Assembly (NCBI GenBank): GCA_014360745.1
Contig: JACIWY010000246.1
Coordinates: forward strand, 1-5,983
Length of the DNA: 5,983 nt
DNA from: Chloroflexota bacterium
Lineage (GTDB): Bacteria; Chloroflexota; Anaerolineae; UBA1429
Reading direction: 5' to 3'
The notes under the pieces: generated by a model
What the model was told of the DNA's origin: nothing
The model's database searches: none
What the model saw: the letters and a program-made list of their open reading frames with translations, nothing else
Shown here: positions 1-5,594 of the stretch, piece after piece
Numbering within the stretch: position 1 is the stretch's first letter
Layout of the letters: every line of letters starts with the position of its first letter
Translations under genes and position numbers: made by a program

Positions 1-496
1 CGGCCAATCTCTCGCCCAAAAAGTGAAACGGTTTAAAAAGATGGCCGCCGATCATGGCTAAAGAGTAAAAAGGAGGAAAGGAAAGATAGAGGACACCACC
101 CGGCTTGAGTACACGCCATGATTCGTCGAGCATGTTCCCCGCTTCAGGAATGTGCTCGATCAAGCTGCTGCAATAGACAAGATCGAAAGAATCATCTTCA
201 AAAGGGAAAGGGCGTAAGACATCGACTTGCTGAAACGGTACCTCATCCCCGTTGAGCCATAGATCCTTTTGCATATCTGTCGCCAAAAAGGATCTTGATT
301 CCCGGTTCAAAACCAGGGAATATCCCCCGACCCCAGCGCCCAGCTCTAACACGCTTGCTGCAGATAGATCGATCCCTTTGGCCTTGAGCTCGGCAACTGT
401 AGCCTCGGCAAGAAAAATCTGCAGCCTCTGATAATCCTGAAGAGAGCGCAGACGATGAATTCCTAACCACCATCCTTTCAAAATAGTCTTGATCAT
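1..496 (-). CDS. Class I SAM-dependent methyltransferase, 3' end beyond window
   Basis: The open frame begins at ATG 494-496 and leaves the window at position 1 without a stop, giving the first 165 residues. It has a Rossmann-fold methyltransferase core: motif I VLELGAGVGGYS at residues 49-60, an acidic residue after strand 2 (D74 in LATDM), the stretch around FDLVYCSSLIEHI at 104-116, and WRVLKPGG at 127-134. These sites bind S-adenosylmethionine; the methyl acceptor is unknown. The following segment, with PPFY near 141 and FKPFHFLGERLA at 154-165, resembles methyltransferases I recall from polysaccharide and glycosyltransferase clusters, so a surface-glycan role is a reasonable inference. 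Codons are much richer in A/T than in genes to the right (many TTT, CTT, TCT), suggesting a different origin. No strong Shine-Dalgarno precedes the ATG. Family membership is confident; substrate is not. Confidence 0.9.
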   Translation of the reverse strand, partial: MIKTILKGWWLGIHRLRSLQDYQRLQIFLAEATVAELKAKGIDLSAASVLELGAGVGGYSLVLNRESRSFLATDMQKDLWLNGDEVPFQQVDVLRPFPFEDDSFDLVYCSSLIEHIPEAGNMLDESWRVLKPGGVLYLSFPPFYSLAMIGGHLFKPFHFLGERLA

Positions 497-627
497 AAGA
501 ATATTCTAATTATCCTATATTTTAGAGCAGAAATGGATATAGATAGCAAAAAGATAATTTATAAATACAAGCCTAGCTGACATAAAAGAGGTCCCGATCG
601 CGGCGATATCGATGATTTTTGTTCCCG
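497..627. other. AT-rich intergenic gap
   Basis: This stretch separates the small membrane protein from the methyltransferase. It is clearly richer in A/T than the sequence to the right. Apart from the tentative promoter I see no gene. A longer minus-strand open frame running through it to a stop at 515 has no recognisable features and overlaps the better candidate at 628-887. Confidence 0.6.
519..549 (-). promoter_or_regulatory. Possible sigma70-type promoter for the methyltransferase
   Basis: On the minus strand TTGCTA (544-549) is followed after 19 nt by TAAAAT (519-524), or after 17 nt by the overlapping TCTAAA (521-526). It lies about 25 nt upstream of the methyltransferase ATG in a strongly AT-rich gap. 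In such AT-rich DNA near-matches arise easily, so this is tentative. Confidence 0.3.
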
Positions 628-887
628 CTAGAAAATAAAGGCTACGCGAAACAGAATGACGACTAACAGGAAGATAAAGATAGAACAGAACAATAAGCCA
701 TAACCCATAGCCTTGGAACGCTGAAAAGCCATCATGGTCATCCCAAATAATAAAAACAATAGCCCGATGGGAATGAGCCATAGCGAGACAATGGCAAAGC
801 GTCCCAAGAGAATGCGGTTTCGCTGCATCTCGATGACCATAGGGCGAATTGCTGCACAATCTCGGTAAACAGCTCGGTTTGTTCCAT
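628..887 (-). CDS. Small two-TM membrane protein, apparently frameshifted
   Basis: I do not recognise the family. Two minus-strand frames fit together. ATG 885-887 opens a frame reading MEQTELFTEIVQQF, with a GGGG about 8 nt upstream. The next frame down reads RPMVIEMQRNRILLG and then two hydrophobic stretches, FAIVSLWLIPIGLLFLLF and, after a short polar FQRSK turn, GLLFCSIFIFLLVVILF, ending at TAG 628-630. One base missing near 841-847 (for example TTCC read as TTC) would separate the two; restoring it gives about 86 residues, a soluble amphipathic start and a TM hairpin. The alternative is a shorter 70-residue protein from ATG 840, but that start has no ribosome binding site. The gene lies 70 nt after the deacetylase stop. 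Hydrophobic character is clear; function is unknown. Confidence 0.5.
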
Positions 888-926
888 CGGAGCCCCATTG
901 AGCCAAACCGATCGGCACAAGCCCGC

Positions 927-942
927 CGGTTGGGCACAACCG
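927..942 (-). terminator. Small hairpin after the deacetylase gene
   Basis: CGGTTG (927-932) and CAACCG (937-942) are perfect inverted arms around a 4-nt loop. The hairpin begins 15 nt after the deacetylase stop codon. There is no following T-run on the minus strand, so it is a weak terminator candidate or a chance stem. Confidence 0.25.
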
Positions 943-957
943 ATTACTTCCTATGGG

Positions 958-1857
958 TCATTCCAGCGGCACGGCATGCGCTCGGATATATTCCTCGATG
1001 CGCGTCGAGGGACGATCGCCCACATAATAGAACGCCTCGGCGTATTCGAGCCCATACGCCTCGCCCAGTGCTCGATATTCGTCGAGCTGAAAGAGCCGAA
1101 TATAGGCCCGATCGGCATCTTCCTCGCTGCCGTCCAGCGCCGGCAAACGCAATCCGCGGGCAGCCAGCGCGGCGCGCAGCCGCGACCCCTGAGAACCGCC
1201 TGGCCCCTGCGATTTGTTGGCGCTTATGGCCGCCACCTTCTGTTCGATCCATGGCCCGATGTCGACCACGCGGTTAAAGGGTTGCCCCTCGCGGGCCACC
1301 CAGTAATAACGCTGGGTCACCCGCTTGGGCTTGAGGCCGGCGGCGAAATGCTCCGGATAGTCCTTATCCATGGCCGCCATCCAGCAGGCCGCCTCTACCG
1401 CCTGGCCGGTGATGGTGTGATCCGGATTCTCCTCGCCATGTCCCCAAGGGTTGAAGGTAAACACCGTGTCCACTTGGAGCAGGCGAAAGAGAAAGATCAT
1501 CCGCGCTCTTAACTCTTCCGGCGAGGCTCCATCCAGGCGATGGTTGCGATAGCCTAGGTTAAAGACCGACTTGAAGCCCAACACGCGGGCCAGCGTCTCC
1601 ACATCGCGCTCGTTGCTCAGCACCGTTTCGCCGATGCTCGGCGTAGGGCCGCATTTTTCGTCGTTGGTGGTCTGAATTAGATAAGCCTCATAGCCCTCGG
1701 CGATCAGTTTAGCCACCGTTCCGCCGCAGAAAAAGGGGATATCGTCGGCATGGGCTTGCACCGCGGCCAACACCTTGCCCCGATGGGGCTGCCCCTCCGC
1801 AAAACGCTCAACAACTACTTGGCCTTCGGGAACTCCGTGATGCTCGATGGTCGCCAT
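958..1857 (-). CDS. PIG-L/LmbE family deacetylase
   Basis: This 299-residue protein belongs to the PIG-L (GlcNAc-PI de-N-acetylase / LmbE) family, zinc hydrolases that remove acetyl groups, typically from N-acetylglucosamine-containing molecules. The first metal motif is AHADD at residues 35-39, followed by a CGGT turn at 44-47; by family analogy H36 and D39 bind zinc and D38 is the base. The second motif is HGEENPDH at 140-147, with H147 the third ligand. The usual HPDDE is HADDI here and HPDH is NPDH, so it is a divergent member with the catalytic residues kept. No signal peptide or TM segment is visible, so it is probably cytoplasmic. An AGGAG lies 11 nt before the ATG. It starts 39 nt after the membrane protein gene and probably shares its transcript. 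The substrate cannot be read from sequence; mycothiol/bacillithiol-type or glycan deacetylation are options. Confidence 0.9.
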   Translation of the reverse strand: MATIEHHGVPEGQVVVERFAEGQPHRGKVLAAVQAHADDIPFFCGGTVAKLIAEGYEAYLIQTTNDEKCGPTPSIGETVLSNERDVETLARVLGFKSVFNLGYRNHRLDGASPEELRARMIFLFRLLQVDTVFTFNPWGHGEENPDHTITGQAVEAACWMAAMDKDYPEHFAAGLKPKRVTQRYYWVAREGQPFNRVVDIGPWIEQKVAAISANKSQGPGGSQGSRLRAALAARGLRLPALDGSEEDADRAYIRLFQLDEYRALGEAYGLEYAEAFYYVGDRPSTRIEEYIRAHAVPLE

Positions 1858-1868
1858 AACCTTGTGCG

Positions 1869-1873
1869 CTCCT
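1869..1873 (-). promoter_or_regulatory. Shine-Dalgarno of the deacetylase
   Basis: AGGAG lies 11 nt upstream of the ATG at 1855-1857, slightly long spacing. It supports this start over downstream in-frame alternatives. Confidence 0.55.
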
Positions 1874-1896
1874 GAAAAAACGAATCGACCGCCCCC

Positions 1897-3255
1897 TCAG
1901 TCTTCGTCGGGCGCATAAACCGTCAATTCGACGCGGAGAAACTCGAAAACAGCGTCGGGCAATTCGCTCTCTTGGCGATAACGGCAATCCTGTACGACAG
2001 CGGCCAAACGTAAAGACAGGGTCTCGAGCTCGACAAACGTGCCCGGCCGGGCCACGACGAGCTCCCCTTTATCCTCCAGGCGCTGGCGCAATTCCTCATC
2101 ATCATAGACCAGATCGCTGACCAGAATCTTGGACACGGTGCGAATGTCGCCCTTGTCAAACAGCCAGACCTCAAAGGCGTCGATCTGTTGCACTTCTTCG
2201 ACGTCCAGCACATCGGCCACGCCGACACCACACTCCCCCAGAAACTCGCCATTGGCCGATTCAATGCTAAAAGAGGTGTCAAAATCGTCATCGCCATAGC
2301 GGTATTCGGCCTCGAACACGCCCAACGCTCCTTCGGGCGCCGGGCGTGCCAGAGGTGAGGCGATCGGTTCGACTTGCCAAGGAGCCGCCTCTTTGTAAAC
2401 GGTCTTGGCGCTCTCTTGCTCGACCTCTTCTTCCTCTATAGACTCGGGCTCCTCCCAAGAGATCTCCTCTTCCTCGGCAGATATGGCCGTCGGCTGCAGG
2501 GGCTGCGCCGTGGACGGGCGCCCGGTGGCATCTAGTGGGGTAAAGGGCTGGAAGGCCTCCTGCTCCTCATCTTCTTCAGCAACGCTCTCTTCCTCCCAAT
2601 AGGCTTCTGCAGGAGCGGGCGGGGAGGGCGGACCCTCTGTGCGCCCCTGAACTCTCTCCACACCGCTTGGCGCGAGAGCGGCCGCCGGCTCCGCCGCAGG
2701 GCGCGCCTGGATCAGCTTGAGCAACAACCAGATGACAATGGCCAGAGCCGCAATAAAGGCCAGCAAGGAAATGAGCACCAGCAACGCATTAGGCACGGTG
2801 GCAGGCCCGATCCCACGCGGCGGCCGCACTTGCACCTCTTCCTCGGTGGGCAGGGGCAGGTTCAACGATTGGGCCATGCGCCGCAGCCTGAGCGCACCGG
2901 CGATATCTCCGACCCGATCCCGTTCCACGGCCGCCTGTTCCACCAGGTTGGCCACCCATTGCCAATCCGCCTCCGCCTTTGCCCGAAGCTTCGCCCCTTC
3001 CATTTTAGCCGAGGCTTCGGGCAAATCGGTGAGCTCAAAGAGCCGCTGCCGAGCCAGGTCCACGTCACCGGTGACGGCCAATGAATCCGCCACCATAACG
3101 ACCCAGCTCAACTGATGCTGGAGACGCAGATCGGAAGGATCGGTGTCATACCAAATGACGGGCCATACCCTCCAGCCGAGAAAGAGGCCCATCCCGACCC
3201 CTACGAGGATCGCTACCACGACCATGGGAATGGCCAGTCTGCGCACACCGTTCAT
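1897..3255 (-). CDS. Two-TM membrane protein with acidic Pro/Glu linker and C-terminal domain
   Basis: A 452-residue protein of unknown function. TM1 spans about residues 8-33, just after an RR pair, and TM2 about 155-181, followed by K180. By the positive-inside rule the N- and C-termini should be cytoplasmic. The outside loop (about 34-154) is helical and resembles a short tetratricopeptide-like region: LQHQLSWVVMVADSLAVTGD at 45-64 followed by LARQRLFEL at 67-75. A long linker, about 183-308, is rich in Pro, Ala and Glu, with acidic clusters near 221-233 and 261-282. The C-terminal part, about 310-452, is acidic and looks folded, alternating beta-like strands such as AFEVWLFDKGDIRTVSKILV at 360-379. 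I recall similar N-terminal halves in Chloroflexota proteins, but without a function. It has its own promoter and a GGAGG site, and is followed 39 nt later by the deacetylase. Confidence 0.85.
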   Translation of the reverse strand: MNGVRRLAIPMVVVAILVGVGMGLFLGWRVWPVIWYDTDPSDLRLQHQLSWVVMVADSLAVTGDVDLARQRLFELTDLPEASAKMEGAKLRAKAEADWQWVANLVEQAAVERDRVGDIAGALRLRRMAQSLNLPLPTEEEVQVRPPRGIGPATVPNALLVLISLLAFIAALAIVIWLLLKLIQARPAAEPAAALAPSGVERVQGRTEGPPSPPAPAEAYWEEESVAEEDEEQEAFQPFTPLDATGRPSTAQPLQPTAISAEEEEISWEEPESIEEEEVEQESAKTVYKEAAPWQVEPIASPLARPAPEGALGVFEAEYRYGDDDFDTSFSIESANGEFLGECGVGVADVLDVEEVQQIDAFEVWLFDKGDIRTVSKILVSDLVYDDEELRQRLEDKGELVVARPGTFVELETLSLRLAAVVQDCRYRQESELPDAVFEFLRVELTVYAPDED

Positions 3256-3259
3256 AATG

Positions 3260-3264
3260 CCTCC
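3260..3264 (-). promoter_or_regulatory. Shine-Dalgarno of the two-TM membrane protein
   Basis: GGAGG lies 4 nt before ATG 3253-3255. It fixes the start at this codon and agrees with the promoter just upstream. Confidence 0.7.
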
Positions 3265-3300
3265 ACATTCGTCACTGCCCAGGCTATGCGGATAGGCTGG

Positions 3301-3329
3301 ATTGTATCACGATGCTGAGGGGCGTTCAA
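3301..3329 (-). promoter_or_regulatory. Sigma70-like promoter for the membrane protein/deacetylase pair
   Basis: On the minus strand TTGAAC (3324-3329; 4 of 6 matches to the -35 consensus) is followed after exactly 17 nt by TACAAT (3301-3306; 5 of 6 to the -10). Transcription would start near 3294, leaving a leader of about 40 nt before the ATG at 3255. It sits in the only sizeable gap between the two gene blocks, which makes the match more convincing. Confidence 0.6.
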
Positions 3330-3356
3330 GCCTCCGGGCAGAATGAACTCTAATAC

Positions 3357-3389
3357 GAGCCGGGGGCATGCCCCGCGTATCCCCGGCTC
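3357..3389 (-). terminator. 9-bp GC-rich hairpin after the M24 peptidase
   Basis: GAGCCGGGG (3357-3365) and CCCCGGCTC (3381-3389) are perfect inverted arms with a 15-nt loop. A nested 12-bp palindrome, GGGGCATGCCCC, lies at 3363-3374 and offers a competing fold. The hairpin begins 18 nt after the peptidase stop. No clear T-run follows on the minus strand (GTATTAGAGTT), so it may end transcription weakly, protect the 3' end, or work with another factor. Confidence 0.5.
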
Positions 3390-3407
3390 ATATCCTATGG
3401 CGGGCCT

Positions 3408-4490
3408 CTACGACTGTGCAGCGCCGATCAACGGCATTTTGGGCGCGCCGGTCAGGATGCGACAGCCCCCCTCCTTGACGACGACCATATCCTCGATACG
3501 CACCCCACCCCAGCCGGGTATATAAATGCCGGGCTCGACGGTGAGCACACTGCCCGCGGGCAAAGTCCCCTTGGCCAGGAAACTGGCCCGTGGGTTTTCA
3601 TGGATGGCTAGGCCCACGCCGTGACCCAGGCCATGGCCGAATTTGTTCTCATACCCCGCATCATAGATAATGCGCCGCGCCACGGCATCGGCCTCCACGC
3701 CGCTCATGCCGGCGTGAATGGCTTCCTCCGCGGCGAGCTGGGCCTCCAGGACGGTGTTCCATATGGCCAGATAGTCGTCATCCGCTCGGCCCAGGCAAAA
3801 AGAACGCGTCAAGTCGGAACAATAGCCGTTATAAACACAACCGGTGTCGATGACGATCGGGTCGCCGGCCTGGATGGGCCGATCGCCCGGCACAGCGTGG
3901 GCCATGGCCCCATTGGGCCCCGCAGCCACAATGGTGGGGAAAGAGAGGCGCTCGGCGCCGTGCGTGCGCATGTACACCTCGATCTCCCAGGCCACCTGGC
4001 GTTCCGTCATGCCGGGGCGGAGCCATTCGACGACATGGGCCATGGCCTCATCGGCAATGCGCACCGCCTCAACGATGGCCGCCAACTCCCCCTCTTCCTT
4101 GACGGCGCGTAGGCCCTCGACCACCTCCTCGGTGGGCACCCATTCGATCTCGGGCATGGCCTCTCTCCACTGTCCATAGGTCTGCACCGTCACGGCATGG
4201 GGCTCAAAGCCCAAAACGCGGTACCCCTTTTGGCGAACTAAATCCGCCAGGGCGTCGGCGGTGGTGCCGGTGACCTGCACCAACTGCACATCCGGCGCCT
4301 CTTGTCTGACCTGCTCGTAATAGCGGAAATCGGTGGCCAAAAAGGTTTGCGTGAGATCGACCACCAATACCCCCGTATCACCGGTGAACCCACTGAGATA
4401 GCGACGATTTTCCGCTTGGGTGATCAGTAAAGCTTCATAAGGCTGGGCAGCGATGATCTCGCGCAGACGAGCCAGACGTGTATTGGTCAC
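3408..4490 (-). CDS. M24 family metallopeptidase (Xaa-Pro dipeptidase/aminopeptidase type)
   Basis: A 360-residue protein of normal length for bacterial Xaa-Pro peptidases, which cleave the bond before proline in small peptides using two metal ions. The N-terminal creatinase-like domain covers about residues 1-125 (NRRYLSGFTGDTG at 28-40). The C-terminal pita-bread domain has all five expected ligands: D215 in IDTG, D226 in SDLTRSF, H290 in GHGLGHGVG, E319 in TVEPGIY and E333 in RIED. H286 and H297 match the accessory catalytic histidines of the family. No signal peptide is visible, so it is cytoplasmic. The start is GTG, supported by GGAGG 6 nt upstream. It begins 27 nt after the redox-protein gene, so the two are probably co-transcribed. 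Dipeptidase versus aminopeptidase activity cannot be decided from sequence. Confidence 0.95.
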   Translation of the reverse strand: MTNTRLARLREIIAAQPYEALLITQAENRRYLSGFTGDTGVLVVDLTQTFLATDFRYYEQVRQEAPDVQLVQVTGTTADALADLVRQKGYRVLGFEPHAVTVQTYGQWREAMPEIEWVPTEEVVEGLRAVKEEGELAAIVEAVRIADEAMAHVVEWLRPGMTERQVAWEIEVYMRTHGAERLSFPTIVAAGPNGAMAHAVPGDRPIQAGDPIVIDTGCVYNGYCSDLTRSFCLGRADDDYLAIWNTVLEAQLAAEEAIHAGMSGVEADAVARRIIYDAGYENKFGHGLGHGVGLAIHENPRASFLAKGTLPAGSVLTVEPGIYIPGWGGVRIEDMVVVKEGGCRILTGAPKMPLIGAAQS

Positions 4491-4496
4491 GATATG

Positions 4497-4501
4497 CCTC
4501 C
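4497..4501 (-). promoter_or_regulatory. Shine-Dalgarno deciding the GTG start of the M24 peptidase
   Basis: GGAGG lies 6 nt before GTG 4488-4490, ideal spacing. It is what makes the non-ATG start the best choice. Confidence 0.75.
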
Positions 4502-4517
4502 AAAAGAAGGTAGACGC

Positions 4518-4985
4518 CTAACCCGAAGAAGGGTACGCGCCGCGGAACGGCGTCTGTTGGCGCTGCTCCTCGATCATCTCCACCAACATGCGCGCCGCCT
4601 TTTCGACCACCGCGCCACAACGCTTCTCCGCTTCAGGCTGAGCATCGCGGATCGGCCCACACTGGGTCAGCCCGAACGTGGCGGCAAAACGCTCGCGGAA
4701 GCGCTTGGCCAGATCGTAGACCACTTTGTCATCCTCCTGCGCCGAGACGCGCCCCCATAAGGCGCCGAGCACCATCACTCCACCGGCCAGGGCGCCGCAC
4801 AGCTCCTGCCGGCTGCCGCCTACACCCCCGGCTATCGGGTCGCTGGCCCGCACGAGCACATCGGGCAGCGGGTTGAGATAGTAACCGCCCACGGCGATCA
4901 TGATCGACTCGGATCAATGGTGCCCCGCCAGATATGCCTCTCTCGCCCGCGCCGCCACGACATCCACAACCTCTACCGTCGTCAT
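4518..4985 (-). CDS. C-GCAxxG-C-C family redox protein, probable selenoprotein (TGA read as Sec24)
   Basis: Read through TGA 4914-4916, the frame runs unbroken from ATG 4983-4985 to TAG 4518-4520, giving 155 residues, close to the family's roughly 140. The family is a putative redox protein with four conserved cysteines and a CGAxxG motif. Here they are position 24 (TGA, in GHH-U-SESI), C63 (CGALAG 63-68), C109 (QCGP) and C123 (RCGA). The glycine-rich GGVGGSRQE before C63 and the LGALWGR after it are also typical. The stop falls exactly on the first conserved cysteine, and a SECIS-like hairpin follows. An in-frame TAG at 4995-4997 rules out a longer start; GGAG lies 3 nt and GGAAGGAG 12 nt upstream. 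Calling the gene from ATG 4901 removes 28 residues including the redox residue. If TGA is instead a true stop or a sequencing error for TGC/TGT, the gene is a Cys form or broken. No TM segment or signal peptide; substrate unknown. Confidence 0.8.
4877..4905 (-). promoter_or_regulatory. Candidate bacterial SECIS element inside the redox-protein gene
   Basis: Counting from the base after the UGA, nt 14-21 pair with nt 25-32 to give an 8-bp upper stem (including two G-U pairs) closed by the triloop GUG at nt 22-24 (4890-4892). A 2x2 internal loop and three more pairs (nt 9-11 with 35-37) lie below. Loop distance of 21 nt from the UGA, a short loop and G at its first position fit what I recall of the bacterial SECIS model; GU in the loop is also seen in the E. 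coli fdhF element bound by SelB. I do not see the bulged U of the fdhF hairpin. Folding was done by eye. Confidence 0.65.
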
Positions 4986-4994
4986 CTGCTCCGA

Positions 4995-5575
4995 CTACTC
5001 CTTCCTTGTTTCATCTAGTCCGCCCAGGGTTGCCCAAAGATCCTCCGGGGGCTGCAAGACGTCCACGAATCGGGTATTACTGCACAGCACATCGAGATAA
5101 GTTCCCTCACTGTACGGTCAGCACCCCACGGGCATCGCGCAAATGCTCGTCCGATCCCGTAGCACGGTAGGCCAACAGCTTGGCCAGAACGAGGTCTTCG
5201 CCGATAAAGACGGCCGTATGGCCCTCCTGGTCATAGGCCAGTCGCTGTCGGCGCTCAAGAGCCATGCGGGTGAAGGTTTCCTCTGGCAGAGGCCCCAAAG
5301 CTACCTTGGCTTCGGAGGAGGACTCGAGCACATTGAACAGATAGTGCTGCCGTAGCGCGTCGCGCACGTCTCTTCATCCACATAGTATTCATCGGGGAAA
5401 AAGACGCGATAAAAGGCACAATGTGCTCAGGCCGCATATCCACGACCATATCGATGTCCACGGGCAGGCGTGGCTCGCCATACAAGATAGCTGCGAAGCC
5501 ACCCACGACCATGTGCGCCTCGACCTCTGCGCGGCCAAGCCTCTGCCGGCCGGATTCCGGATCCGAATGGGTCAT
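4995..5575 (-). pseudogene. Small nucleotidyltransferase-fold protein, interrupted by about three frameshifts
   Basis: The first part, from ATG 5573-5575 (GAGG 9 nt upstream), reads MVVGGFAAILYGEPRLPVDI at residues 22-41. This is the nucleotidyltransferase signature: G25-G26 and, after 13 residues, D40-x-D42. The sense then moves between frames. Near 5394-5402 (a CCCC/TTTTT run) one base seems lost, giving DEYYVDEET. Near 5367-5370 another is lost, giving VRDALRQHYLFNVLESSSEA, then EDLVLAKLLAYRATGSDEHL, a typical C-terminal segment of this family. That frame stops at TGA 5107-5109, but an adjacent frame reads EGTYLDVL and EDLWATLGGL to TAG 4995-4997, probably the true tail, so a third shift is likely. 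Restored length is about 190 residues. Relatives resemble AbiEii/DUF6036-type proteins; function is unknown. It lies between galK (19 nt) and the redox gene (9 nt). Decay or sequencing error are both possible. Confidence 0.75.
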
Positions 5576-5594
5576 AGGCTACATCCTCGGCGCT

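Noticed and set aside
838..850. Programmed -1 frameshift in the small membrane protein
   Set aside because: The junction CAATTCGCCCTATGG has no X XXY YYZ slippery heptamer, and I see no clear stimulatory structure. A lost base is simpler.
914..939. Direct repeat GGCACAA at 914-920 and 933-939
   Set aside because: Seven bases twice in a short gap is too little to support a repeat, attachment site or CRISPR-like element.
898..1512. 204-codon plus-strand open frame
   Set aside because: It is antisense to the PIG-L deacetylase, whose metal motifs and length are clear. The plus-strand product has no recognisable domain.
3621..4112. 163-codon plus-strand open frame
   Set aside because: It is antisense to the core of the M24 peptidase, which has all five metal ligands. 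It is a by-product of GC-rich codon use.
4895..4906. 12-bp palindrome CGATCATGATCG as an operator site
   Set aside because: It lies inside the coding region just after the TGA and overlaps the stronger GC-rich SECIS-like stem, so it is more likely coincidental.
5107..5109. TGA ending the nucleotidyltransferase frame as a second selenocysteine codon
   Set aside because: Reading through gives only a few residues before another stop, there is no conserved Cys there in the family, and the continuing sense is in a different frame.
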